A DNA stretch of 64,000 bases from Streptococcus uberis (GTDB taxonomy: Bacteria > Bacillota > Bacilli > Lactobacillales > Streptococcaceae). The position numbers and the translations under genes are program-made. Of this stretch, positions 8,694-18,592 are shown piece after piece (the first letter of the stretch is position 1; the number at the start of each line of letters is the position of its first letter). Below the pieces are notes generated by a model. It made no database searches. It saw only the letters and a program-made list of their open reading frames with translations, and was not told where the DNA came from. The DNA is taken from the NCBI RefSeq assembly GCF_900475595.1, contig NZ_LS483397.1, positions 1,211,001 through 1,275,000 of the forward strand, given 5' to 3'.

Positions 8694-9467
8694 TCAGATA
8701 GAATAACTTTTTAATTTAACAAAAGTAGGTAATTCCGAACAACTGAGTTTTTCAATGAGTTTTAGCTTTTTATTGAATATCTTAAAAATGTTAAACTCAT
8801 CACGTACAATAGTAAGTAAATAAGTTTCTAACGATTGTGCTTTTATATGTCTGTAGGCGAAAAGAGAAGAAAAATCATAGCTTATTGCATTTAAAATGAT
8901 ATCATCTAGTTCATTAGTGGTAATTTCTACTTCCGTATTAAAAATATAAGGGAAAAATAAAAGGAGATTTTTCTGCTTCTCAAGCATATTTAGGACATTT
9001 ATAATATCTTTTTCAAGACATTGTTTCCTAATATGTTGACGCTCTGCCTTGAGTCGTATTAAATCAGATACAGTTCTAAATCGAAACGCAACATGAATCT
9101 GAGTTGCTTTAATTTCTCCGTTCGGCTTTCTACTTTCTCCAATTGCAGTAATACCATTTCCAAGATTAGTGATACTAGGTGAAAATAAATTGCTTGCCTG
9201 CAGTCTACTACTTGAAGAAAGAAGCTTGAAGTCTATCTTGTAATCATCTGCTACTGCATCACATTCCCCATGACTCTCGTCTAAAGGCATCTGAAATTCA
9301 GATTTTCCCTTCTCTCTAAAATATTCTGATTTATTAAGCAATTCCAATAAATAAATTTCATAGTTACATTCGGTCTCACCATCTACAAAACCTTTTATTA
9401 TTGCGGATGGGGGTAATTGTTGAAATTTAATTCGAGGATCAATATTAGAATTCAAATTATCACTCAT
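8694..9467 (-). CDS. Putative PD-(D/E)XK nuclease-fold protein
   Basis: 257 aa, no close family recognised. Residues 36-83 fit a PD-(D/E)XK core: a helix with E37 (NYEIYLLELL), then D70 in GECDAVADD and D79-F-K81 in KIDFKLL, the arrangement Glu...Asp...Asp-x-Lys of restriction-type nucleases. The C-terminal half is helical. A good AAGGAG precedes the ATG and a -10 TATAAT lies about 20 bp upstream of that ATG. It is the first gene of a two-gene unit with the kinase. It may be the effector or sensor partner of the kinase; nuclease activity is a hypothesis based on four residues and spacing. Confidence 0.5.
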   Translation of the reverse strand: MSDNLNSNIDPRIKFQQLPPSAIIKGFVDGETECNYEIYLLELLNKSEYFREKGKSEFQMPLDESHGECDAVADDYKIDFKLLSSSSRLQASNLFSPSITNLGNGITAIGESRKPNGEIKATQIHVAFRFRTVSDLIRLKAERQHIRKQCLEKDIINVLNMLEKQKNLLLFFPYIFNTEVEITTNELDDIILNAISYDFSSLFAYRHIKAQSLETYLLTIVRDEFNIFKIFNKKLKLIEKLSCSELPTFVKLKSYSI

Positions 9468-9486
9468 GCTTTATACTCCTTAAATA

Positions 9487-9492
9487 ATTATA
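9487..9492 (-). promoter_or_regulatory. Probable -10 box of the kinase operon
   Basis: TATAAT on the minus strand, 20 bp before the ATG at 9467 and directly ahead of an AAGGAG ribosome site. No good -35 at 17 bp, so the promoter may be weak or activated. Between 9468 and 9890 I see only this promoter, a terminator at 9714-9742 and otherwise no gene. Confidence 0.45.
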
Positions 9493-9713
9493 CTACTAAA
9501 ACTACAAAAAGACTGCAACCTCTCAATTACAATCTCTACAATTTTACCTCTATTCCATCTAGAAAAGTTATAAATTGTCCACTTACTGAAATGTGTATTT
9601 AAATAAAAGCTTAGTTCTTGATAGTTCCTTCAAATTTATCTAAATCTAATAAGTAATACATCATGAACCTGTTGTGACTTAATATTCAATCAATTATGTT
9701 CTAATGAAAATAC

Positions 9714-9742
9714 AAAAGGAGCTGAGCTTCCAGCTCAACTCC
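9714..9742 (-). terminator. Terminator now serving rlmCD
   Basis: Minus-strand GGAGTTGAGCT and AGCTCAGCTCC pair along 11 positions (one G-U) round a 3-base loop, followed by TTTTGT. It sits about 150 bp past the rlmCD stop, inside the islet, and may substitute for the displaced original at 6979-7009. Confidence 0.75.
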
Positions 9743-9890
9743 AGATTAGAACCATTAAAAAGACGGTTACTCGTTATTAATAGACCATAACTCGTCCAAC
9801 AACTCGGTCAAAAGGGGGAACGGGTTATTTTTTGTTCTTTTCTTTGAAGATTTTTTAGCATGGCGCCTTGAAACCAGGAAGCGCTATGAA

Positions 9891-11249
<1,359 letters not shown>

Positions 11250-11278
11250 TCATTTTTCCTTTACTTTAGAGGTGCACT

Positions 11279-11305
11279 AAAAAAGAGCAACCTAGGTTAC
11301 TCTTC
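11279..11305 (-). terminator. Terminator after LCP gene
   Basis: Minus-strand GAGTAACC/GGTTGCTC stem followed by TTTTTT, directly past the LCP stop at 11319. Confidence 0.8.
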
Positions 11306-11318
11306 ATTATACCACATT

Positions 11319-12782
11319 TTAACGTAATCCCATTTTAGCGAGAGATTTCTGATATTTGGCAAAATCAATATACAGGGCTTGACCGCCATACATATCATAT
11401 TCATCTAGCCAATCACCATTTTCAGGAATTGTAACATGTTCAACGCCTTTTCCACCAGTCATGGTCGAAAGTCCTTTTTGAAGGACAACTGGGAAGGAAA
11501 GATTGGTTGATGTTAAAGCATATATTTTCCCGATAGCTGCTGAACCTGTAAATAGTTTTGTGGGATCTTTGATTTGAGACATGACGGCAGCCATAACTTG
11601 TTGCTGTCTAACGGTACGACCATAATCCCCTTGATCATCTTTACGGAAACGAGCGTAATTTAACAGCGTACGACCGTCCATTTGCTGTTCACCCACTTTA
11701 ATAGTCTGATCTGGTACAACGCCATCTTTCATCCGCAAGTCATCAGGTACGTCGACAGAATCAACGGCTTCTCCATCAATTGTAGCAAATTTGGCATCAA
11801 TCTTAACACCATTAGGAAAGAGGGTATCAATGGCTTCAGCAAAAGTCTCAAAGTCTACCATTACATAGTATTTTATGTCAATATCAAAGTTATGTTTTAA
11901 GACTTTACGAACAAATTCTGCACCATGATGGTTCTCTTGTTCACCCAAACTAAAGGAAGCATTTAATTTCAAATCATAACTGTAGTCATTATAACTATAG
12001 TCGGGAATATTCACCAAGGTATCTCGCATGAAGCTAACCATCTTGACTTTCTTATCTTTGTTCCCAATATTGACCACCATGATCGTGTCAGTTCGGGCAT
12101 CTTCAGATGTTTGAGTCACCCGTTTATCAGAACCAAGAACCAAAATATTAGTTCCATTTTTAGTGTCAACCCCATTAAAAGGCTCAGAAACTGCTGGCTT
12201 ATAGTTCTTTGTATTGGTAGATACATCAAAGTAACCCTTAATAAACATTCCTATTGCACCAATCAAACATAGTGTCAGCAATACCAAAAGAACTTTAAAA
12301 GCCTTTTTAAATGCTTTCTTTTTTGATTTTTTTGGTTTCTTTGGTGAAACTGGCTGCCAATCATTTTCTGGCTGATAAAAACCAGCCCCTTGAGAAGAAT
12401 CAGCAATTACCTCCTGGCGAGCATGTGCTGAAGAATGGCGATTTTTTCTGGAATAGCCCCCACTTCTTTTCGGTTTTTCACTGACCGGGTAAAGAGGCAA
12501 TCCTCCTGTATAACTTTCTTTTGCTTGTGAATTGGGATAGTCTTCTAGAGGAGAACTCTCTTGATGATAATCATTAGTTTGAAGAGAATTGTTTTGTGAA
12601 CTATGTTCAAATTGCTGAGAAGTCTGACCTGCCCAACTTGTGTTTTGTTGCGAGTCCATCTTAGCTTTTAAATAGCGATATTCCCTTTTTTCATTTTCCG
12701 TTAACAGTGTCAAATGACGCAATAAATAAAAATAGCGTAATTCTTCATGGTGACTAAGGCCACCTTTTCCATCTCTTGTCAT
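11319..12782 (-). CDS. psr: LytR-CpsA-Psr family wall glycopolymer ligase
   Basis: 487 aa from the ATG at 12782, with GGAAAA upstream; a TTG four codons earlier is less likely. The first 165 residues are a charged, glutamine- and serine-rich cytosolic tail. One membrane helix follows (VLLVLLTLCLIGAIGMFIKG), and the LCP domain lies outside, with NILVLGSDKR, DARTDTIMVV, MVSFMRDTLVNIP and LNYARFRKDDQGDYGRTVRQQQ, which carry the conserved Arg and Asp residues for pyrophosphate binding. LCP enzymes attach wall polysaccharide or teichoic acid to peptidoglycan. The name psr follows streptococcal usage next to aroK and is less certain than the family. Confidence 0.85.
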   Translation of the reverse strand: MTRDGKGGLSHHEELRYFYLLRHLTLLTENEKREYRYLKAKMDSQQNTSWAGQTSQQFEHSSQNNSLQTNDYHQESSPLEDYPNSQAKESYTGGLPLYPVSEKPKRSGGYSRKNRHSSAHARQEVIADSSQGAGFYQPENDWQPVSPKKPKKSKKKAFKKAFKVLLVLLTLCLIGAIGMFIKGYFDVSTNTKNYKPAVSEPFNGVDTKNGTNILVLGSDKRVTQTSEDARTDTIMVVNIGNKDKKVKMVSFMRDTLVNIPDYSYNDYSYDLKLNASFSLGEQENHHGAEFVRKVLKHNFDIDIKYYVMVDFETFAEAIDTLFPNGVKIDAKFATIDGEAVDSVDVPDDLRMKDGVVPDQTIKVGEQQMDGRTLLNYARFRKDDQGDYGRTVRQQQVMAAVMSQIKDPTKLFTGSAAIGKIYALTSTNLSFPVVLQKGLSTMTGGKGVEHVTIPENGDWLDEYDMYGGQALYIDFAKYQKSLAKMGLR

Positions 12783-12944
12783 AACGTTTTCCAACTTTTT
12801 AGTATCATAATACTATCTATTCTATCACACTTAATGCTATTATTATAGCTAAATCTTTTTAGAATGTCTTAAAAAATCTTAATTTTAGTTGATTATTAAT
12901 GCTTTCTTAACATTTTTCAAAAAAGGGAAAAACTGACTTGATGA

Positions 12945-13436
12945 TTAAATGCTTTTAATAATGCGAACAATTTCTTGAGGTGTTCGATGATCTACATTAA
13001 TAATCAGATCCGATAATCCTTCATAAAGCATCATACGACGTTCAAAGATGCCATGAAAATCCTCCTTTGAATTGTTTAAAAATAATGGCCTTTGAAAAAC
13101 AGTATCCTTTTCAATACGGTCATACAAGACATCAAAGGAAGCAGAAAGTAAGATATTATTTTTGCGATTTTTTCGCAACAATGCTCTATTTTTTTCACTG
13201 ATGACGACACCACCTCCGGTTGAGATAATATAATCACCTTCTAAGGACATTAATTCTTCCAATAAGTCTGATTCCAATTGTCTAAAAGCGTCCTCGCCTT
13301 TTTCTGCAAAAAAATCTGATATGGACATACCAAGACGTTGCTCAAGGATAATATCCATATCTAAAAAATTGTCATCCAAATAGGAACCGATAGTTGTTTT
13401 ACCTGCTCCCATAAATCCTAGTAATACTTTAGTCAT
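12945..13436 (-). CDS. aroK: Shikimate kinase
   Basis: 163 aa. Walker [10 protein letters not shown] at residues 7-15, the shikimate-binding [18 protein letters not shown] and the ISTGGGVV loop identify shikimate kinase, which phosphorylates shikimate with ATP in the chorismate pathway. The start overlaps the 3' end of aroA by 8 bp, indicating translational coupling. Length is normal. Confidence 0.95.
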   Translation of the reverse strand: MTKVLLGFMGAGKTTIGSYLDDNFLDMDIILEQRLGMSISDFFAEKGEDAFRQLESDLLEELMSLEGDYIISTGGGVVISEKNRALLRKNRKNNILLSASFDVLYDRIEKDTVFQRPLFLNNSKEDFHGIFERRMMLYEGLSDLIINVDHRTPQEIVRIIKSI

Positions 13437-14712
13437 GTTGTAAGCTTTCTAAATCTTTGAAAAATTGAGGGTAACTGGTTTGGATAGCTTCCTCCCCATT
13501 AAGAATCATTTCTCCCGTTTTAACCAACAAAGCAGCAATAGCCACCATCATGCCAATACGATGATCTAAAAAAGCATCTGCTTGACAAGAATGGAGTTCT
13601 GTCTTACCTTTAATCACAAATCCATCTGTTTTTTCTTCAATATCTGCTCCCATTTTGCGTAAGAGTGATGTGACAACCTGGATACGATCTGTTTCTTTGA
13701 CCCTTAACTCTTGAGCATCTTGGACTACGGTTGTCCCTTCAGCCTGTGTTGCAAGTAAAGCAATGATGGGTAACTCATCAATAAGTCTTGGAATCATTTC
13801 TCCAGCAATTCTAGTACCTTTTAACTTGGAATAGGAAACATGAATGGTGGCAGATTGATTGATGTCATCCCTATCAGTCAACTCAATAGCTCCACCCATT
13901 TTTTTGACTAGGTCAATTATTCCAGTTCGTGTTGGATTAATCCCTACATTTTTAATGCTAATAGCGGAGCCAGGTATGATTAAAGCTGCGACAATCCAAA
14001 AGGCTGCACTTGAAATATCCCCTGGAATCGTTAGGCTCTGCCCTTTCAAAGTCTGTGGACCAATGATTCGAATTTCTTTACCGGATTGGAAAATCTCTCC
14101 GCCAAATTGTTTAATCATGACTTCCGTATGATTACGTGTTACTGCCTTTTCAAATACCTGTGTCTGACCTTTGGTCTGTAATGCAGCTAAGAGAATGGCG
14201 GATTTTACTTGAGCAGAAGCTAGAGGCATCTGATAGTTAATAGCAGTTAGCTGAGAACTTCCCAAAACAGTGATTGGGGGTAAGTGTTTTTGGCCTTGGC
14301 CTTCTACTCTTGCTCCCATTTCCCTTAACGGGATGACAATGCGGTCCATAGGTCTTTGGGATAAGCTAGCATCGCCAAAAAACTGTACAGGGAAATCTTG
14401 GCCTGATAAGAGCCCTGCTAATAAGCGTAAAGAAGTCCCCGAATTTCCCATATCCAATGGTGAGTCTGGAGCTGTCAGCCCCGAAAAACCTTTACCTTGG
14501 ATAATGACTTTCTGGTCACTTTCCTCAATAGTAACGCCAAGATGCCGTAAAGCGACTAATGTCCTTTGCACATCTTGACTCTTTAATAATCCTTTGATTT
14601 CAGTCTTTCCTTCTGCTATTGAACCAAAAATAAGGGCTCTATGGCTGATCGATTTGTCCCCTGGAACAGTAACCGTTCCTTTTAGTGGCCCAGTATTTAT
14701 TTGCAGTTTCAT
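13429..14712 (-). CDS. aroA: 5-enolpyruvylshikimate-3-phosphate synthase
   Basis: 427 aa, normal length. [13 protein letters not shown] near the N-terminus (K20 binds both substrates), [13 protein letters not shown], and [20 protein letters not shown] with the catalytic Asp are EPSP synthase signatures. It condenses shikimate 3-phosphate with phosphoenolpyruvate; the aroK product is its substrate. An in-frame ATG at 14712 with a GGAGACAAG ribosome site supports the start. Related in fold to MurA at 34.3 kb, but the two are clearly distinct. Confidence 0.95.
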   Translation of the reverse strand: MKLQINTGPLKGTVTVPGDKSISHRALIFGSIAEGKTEIKGLLKSQDVQRTLVALRHLGVTIEESDQKVIIQGKGFSGLTAPDSPLDMGNSGTSLRLLAGLLSGQDFPVQFFGDASLSQRPMDRIVIPLREMGARVEGQGQKHLPPITVLGSSQLTAINYQMPLASAQVKSAILLAALQTKGQTQVFEKAVTRNHTEVMIKQFGGEIFQSGKEIRIIGPQTLKGQSLTIPGDISSAAFWIVAALIIPGSAISIKNVGINPTRTGIIDLVKKMGGAIELTDRDDINQSATIHVSYSKLKGTRIAGEMIPRLIDELPIIALLATQAEGTTVVQDAQELRVKETDRIQVVTSLLRKMGADIEEKTDGFVIKGKTELHSCQADAFLDHRIGMMVAIAALLVKTGEMILNGEEAIQTSYPQFFKDLESLQHD

Positions 14713-14770
14713 CTTGTCTCCTTTATCAATTGTTATTATTTTAACATAAGATTTTTATGAAAACTATACG

Positions 14771-14797
14771 AAAAAACCTTATCCAAAGATAAGGTTA
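14771..14797 (-). terminator. Terminator after yihY
   Basis: Minus-strand AACCTTATC/GATAAGGTT stem with TTTTTT, overlapping the end of the YihY gene. Confidence 0.85.
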
Positions 14798-15742
14798 TTT
14801 TGTCTTGTCATTCTTTTTGCTATGTTTCCCAAAGAGTCTTTCCATGATAGAAGCAACGTTTCCTCTACGTCCCACTAATTTTCCTTGATCTAACTCTTGA
14901 TAGGTCGCATTGCAAATAGCACCAAAAATCAAAATCCTTGCCAAAAAAATGAACCATAACATGATGATAAAAATCATTATTGAACCGAAGGCCTTGATAT
15001 CGACCATTCTTTCAACATTATGAACAACATAATTAGCAATCATATTGCTCATAAAAGTCATGACAAAAGCCGTGAAAATGGTTCCAGGTAAAATATATCG
15101 TATTTTACGAATTTTAACATTGGGTAGTAAAAAGTAGAGCACCATGATACCAGAAAAAATGATAACTATGGTTGTCGGTTGTATTAAGAGTAAAAAGAGC
15201 GAGGTAACATTGTCACTTAAATGATAATGCCTATCTAGAAGTTGAATGGTTGCTTTTGAGAAGGTGGAAAAGATTAATACAAAAGTCAGCAAAAATAGAA
15301 TAAAAACACTAATGAAAAGTCCGATAATGTGACTGACTAAAAAATCACGATGCTCAGAAACACCATATGCTTTATTGACGGCTTTTTGAAGGGAAGTTAA
15401 ACTTCGAGACATGGTCCAAAGACCTGCCACCGTTGCCATTCCCAAAATACCACCAGCCGGCTTTGAAAAGATGTTTGTTACTACGGCAGCAGCTGGTTTA
15501 TAAATATCCACTGGTAAACTTTGTTTCATCAAGGATAATAAATCACTAATATCAATATTTAAGTAAGGGAAGATATTTGCTGCAATAATGATTAAAGGAA
15601 AAACCGTTAAAATTAGATAATAAGCAACCGCAATAGAAGACAAATCCATTTCCGCACTGACAAAGTGTCTCATAAATGCTTGAACCGGTTCATATTGCCA
15701 CTTATCTATTAACCTAGCCAAAAGGTTTTTCTTTTTTTCCAT
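14795..15742 (-). CDS. YihY/BrkB family membrane protein
   Basis: 315 aa with six predicted membrane helices. AYYLILTVFPLIIIAANIFPYL and the segment GILGMATVAGLWTMSRSLTSL are typical of the YihY/BrkB (formerly RNase BN) family. Function is not established. It begins 1 bp after the stop of map, so the two are co-transcribed; the operon continues upstream with the CBS regulator and an acetyltransferase. Confidence 0.85.
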   Translation of the reverse strand: MEKKKNLLARLIDKWQYEPVQAFMRHFVSAEMDLSSIAVAYYLILTVFPLIIIAANIFPYLNIDISDLLSLMKQSLPVDIYKPAAAVVTNIFSKPAGGILGMATVAGLWTMSRSLTSLQKAVNKAYGVSEHRDFLVSHIIGLFISVFILFLLTFVLIFSTFSKATIQLLDRHYHLSDNVTSLFLLLIQPTTIVIIFSGIMVLYFLLPNVKIRKIRYILPGTIFTAFVMTFMSNMIANYVVHNVERMVDIKAFGSIMIFIIMLWFIFLARILIFGAICNATYQELDQGKLVGRRGNVASIMERLFGKHSKKNDKTK

Positions 15743-15743
15743 A

Positions 15744-16604
15744 TTAGTACGTTCTTTCTTCTCCCTGACTTGTTAGGATAACAGGTCCGTCTTTAGTGAT
15801 GACAAATTGGTGTTCGTATTGACAGGATAAGCCACCGTCCAAGGTTTTGTGAGCCCATCCCGTCTTCATATCCGTATCAATTTTCCAAGTTCCAGTGTTA
15901 ATCATTGGTTCAATGGTTAGAACCATTCCTTCTTTTAATCGCAAACCACGACCAGCAGTCCCATAATTTGGAACCATTGGTTCTTCATGCATCGTTGGTC
16001 CAACACCATGACCCACTAAATCTCTAACTACTCCATAACCACGACTCTCAGCGTAATCTTGAATGGCAGCACCAATATCGCCAATGCGATTGCCAACTTG
16101 CGCTTTTTCAATTCCAAGATACATGGCTTCTTTCGTCACGTCCATCAAATCTTGAACTTCTTGTGATGGTGTTCCAACCGCGTAAGCCCAGCACGAATCA
16201 GCTAAGCCACCTTGATAAGGTTCTGTCCATTTTTTCATTTCTGCAACATTATTGAAATCCAATTTTGAAACATCAACATAAGATTTGTCTAAAGGCATGC
16301 TTAAGACCATATCTACTTTTAAAAGATCTCCATCTTTTAGAATGTAGTGTCTAGGAAAAGCATGTGCTACTTCATCATTTAATGAACAACAAGTTGCATA
16401 AGGGTAATCCATAAGGTGGCCATCTACACCAATCTGAAGCGGTAAAACATTCTCTTCTTTACAACGTCTACGGACATATTCCTCAACTTCCCACATGTCT
16501 AAACCTGGTTTAATCATCTGACGCAAACCAATGTGAATGCTAGCTAAAAAGTCTCCAGCAATATCCATGGCTTCAATTTCGCGTGCAGATTTTAATGTTA
16601 TCAT
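15744..16604 (-). CDS. map: Methionine aminopeptidase type I
   Basis: 286 aa, the streptococcal length, which carries an insertion relative to E. coli Map (264). Metal ligands are visible in KVDMVLSM (Asp; the second ligand Asp in VDVS), GHGVGPTMHEEP (His), LTIEPMIN (Glu) and YEHQFVIT (Glu). It removes the initiator methionine from nascent proteins. Immediately precedes yihY and follows the CBS-domain gene by 22 bp. Confidence 0.93.
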   Translation of the reverse strand: MITLKSAREIEAMDIAGDFLASIHIGLRQMIKPGLDMWEVEEYVRRRCKEENVLPLQIGVDGHLMDYPYATCCSLNDEVAHAFPRHYILKDGDLLKVDMVLSMPLDKSYVDVSKLDFNNVAEMKKWTEPYQGGLADSCWAYAVGTPSQEVQDLMDVTKEAMYLGIEKAQVGNRIGDIGAAIQDYAESRGYGVVRDLVGHGVGPTMHEEPMVPNYGTAGRGLRLKEGMVLTIEPMINTGTWKIDTDMKTGWAHKTLDGGLSCQYEHQFVITKDGPVILTSQGEERTY

Positions 16605-16626
16605 CGATTATTTTCTCCTAATATTT

Positions 16627-17910
16627 CTAATTAATTTTACTTGTAACTATTGCTTTTGCCACCACATGGTCATCGACATAAATCTCAAAATCTAGAGTTC
16701 CACTCTTACGATTTTCAGTAATGATTTTAGGGTAAATTTTAAGTTGATCGTCAATTTGGGCAGCATGTAAAAAGTATATCATCATTTGCTCGATAATGAT
16801 ATTTTTTTGGTATTTTCGTGAAAAGACTTTTAAGGTAATTTCTTTAAGGATTTCAGAAATGACACCTTGAGCAAGATTTCCTGTAGTATCAATCATGTTA
16901 GGTTCCACGAGTAATTGGAAATAATGGTGGTATTCATATAAGTCAGATAGTATTTGTTCGCTAAACGTATTACGATTGTTTTTTTGACTATTTTGAAGGT
17001 GTTCCATTGCTAAGCGACGTGTAATAACTCCCAAAACTTTTTTGTCCTCATCAACCACAGGCAACATGTTTAAATCCTCAAAAATCATTTTTTGACTGAT
17101 ATTAGCTAAACTAGTATTCGGATGGGCTGTAATGGGATTATTAGACATCACTTCTATCAGGGCAGTATCTGGCTGCTTATCAACAACATCACGCATACTA
17201 ACGACGCCTAAGACGCAGTTTTCTCTTGAAAGAATAGGAAAGCGAACATGTCTTTTGTTTTTGACCAACTGATTAAAATCCTCGATAGTCATGTCCTCAA
17301 AAAGAAAACCATAGTCTTCAATAGGAATCATCACTTTTTCAACAGTTTTCAAATCTGTTTTAATTCTGAAATTCAAGAGGGCATGGTTGATCATGGTTGC
17401 GACTGTAAAGGTATCATATTGCGTCACCATAACTGGAATTCCTAAGTGATCAGCTGTTTTAATGACTTTTGCTGAAATAGGAAAGCCACCAGTCACTAGG
17501 ATAGCATTATGATTTTCCAAGGCTAAAAGTTGGATTTCTTCTCTATCACCAACAATCAATAACCCACCTTTTACAAGGTACTTCATGATATTTTTTTCAG
17601 TCATTGCCCCAATTGAGAACTTGCTAAATTCATGTCCCAGACCTGTCTTACCTGCTACAACTTCTGAATCACTGATTCTGGCAATTTCTGTATAAGTGAG
17701 TTTATCAATTCTAACACGGCTTTTACGTTCAACGCGAACCGTCCCACTTCTCGGTTTTGTTTCAACAATACCTCTATTTTCAGCCTCTTTTATGGCACGA
17801 TAAGCTGTTCCATCACTCACATTTAGATGGTTCGATATACTTCTAACACTGACTCTTTTCCCAATGGCAAGTTTTTCTAAATATTCTAAGATTTCCTGAT
17901 GTTTACTCAT
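16627..17910 (-). CDS. DRTGG/CBS-domain transcriptional regulator (YtoI-like)
   Basis: 427 aa from the ATG at 17910 (GGTGA six bases upstream); an in-frame GTG at 17919 is less likely. Order of domains: N-terminal winged helix (SKHQEILEYLEKL...LNVSDGTAYRAIKEAENRG), DRTGG domain (about 70-180), two CBS motifs (about 195-305, with PVVDEDKKVLGVITRRLAME) and a C-terminal hotdog domain. The architecture matches B. subtilis YtoI; CBS motifs usually bind adenine nucleotides. The start overlaps the upstream acetyltransferase by 8 bp. Targets are unknown. Confidence 0.85.
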   Translation of the reverse strand: MSKHQEILEYLEKLAIGKRVSVRSISNHLNVSDGTAYRAIKEAENRGIVETKPRSGTVRVERKSRVRIDKLTYTEIARISDSEVVAGKTGLGHEFSKFSIGAMTEKNIMKYLVKGGLLIVGDREEIQLLALENHNAILVTGGFPISAKVIKTADHLGIPVMVTQYDTFTVATMINHALLNFRIKTDLKTVEKVMIPIEDYGFLFEDMTIEDFNQLVKNKRHVRFPILSRENCVLGVVSMRDVVDKQPDTALIEVMSNNPITAHPNTSLANISQKMIFEDLNMLPVVDEDKKVLGVITRRLAMEHLQNSQKNNRNTFSEQILSDLYEYHHYFQLLVEPNMIDTTGNLAQGVISEILKEITLKVFSRKYQKNIIIEQMMIYFLHAAQIDDQLKIYPKIITENRKSGTLDFEIYVDDHVVAKAIVTSKIN

Positions 17911-18454
17911 GATAGTCACCTATATTAAGTTGATATTTTTTGTAATAGCGCATTTTTCGTGTATAACGATCACTACCTTTAAACTGTTCAATAAAAGTGA
18001 ATCCCGCCTTTTCAGCCACTTTTTGACTTGCCTGATTTTCCAGATGCGTTAAAATGATTAAGCTTTTTAAACCTAACTCTTTAAAAGCAAGAAAAACAAT
18101 ATTTTTCACCACTTCTGTCATCATACCTTGACAACGATAGTGATTGTCCAAAAAATAAGCCAATTCAGCTTCTTTCTTTTGTGTGTCAATCTTTTCTAAC
18201 TTAATAAAACCTAGTAGGGTGTGACTAGATTTATCTGAAATTGCCCAAACACCCAAAGGTTTTTTCAAAAAAGAATGGGTTAGCAGATAATCGCTTTCTT
18301 CTTGACTAATAACACGTGGAAAAACAAAATGAAGGTTATCCTTGTCAGAAGCTATATCATAGAATGCTTTTGCATCAGAAAAGCTAGGTGGTCTTAAGGT
18401 TAACCTCTCTGTCTCATAAAAAGAATAACGAGCTAATTGTGTCCAAAAATCCAT
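17903..18454 (-). CDS. RimJ/RimL-type GNAT acetyltransferase
   Basis: 183 aa from the ATG at 18454, behind AAAGGTGA; an in-frame GTG three codons earlier is possible. YETERLTLRPPSFSDAKAFYDI is the opening of RimJ/RimL-type GNATs, which acetylate protein N-termini or small amines, and NHYRCQGMMTEVVKNIVFLA is the acetyl-CoA motif. It is the first gene of a tight operon with the CBS regulator, map and yihY. A -10 TATAAT is at 18489-18494. Confidence 0.8.
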   Translation of the reverse strand: MDFWTQLARYSFYETERLTLRPPSFSDAKAFYDIASDKDNLHFVFPRVISQEESDYLLTHSFLKKPLGVWAISDKSSHTLLGFIKLEKIDTQKKEAELAYFLDNHYRCQGMMTEVVKNIVFLAFKELGLKSLIILTHLENQASQKVAEKAGFTFIEQFKGSDRYTRKMRYYKKYQLNIGDYHE

Positions 18455-18558
18455 TAACTTCACCTTTATTTTTGCCTAATATTAGCTTATTATACCAAAT
18501 TAATGGAAATTCTTCTATAACAGATTGATAGCAATCTTAAACTGTATTAATTTGACAT

Positions 18559-18584
18559 AAAAAGCCTAGGCATAGGCCTAGACT
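18559..18584 (-). terminator. Terminator after the HAD-GH3-GH3 operon
   Basis: Minus-strand GTCTAGGC/GCCTAGGC stem with a 4-base loop and TTTTT, 9 bp past the stop of the last GH3 gene. Confidence 0.9.
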
Positions 18585-18592
18585 TAATCAAC

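Noticed and set aside
9845..9890. GGCGCC...GCGC structure as the rlmCD terminator
   Set aside because: The stem needs a two-base bulge and no T-run follows on the minus strand; the hairpin at 9714-9742 is much better.
13859..14578. Plus-strand frames of about 90-100 codons
   Set aside because: Antisense to aroA, whose motifs are all intact.
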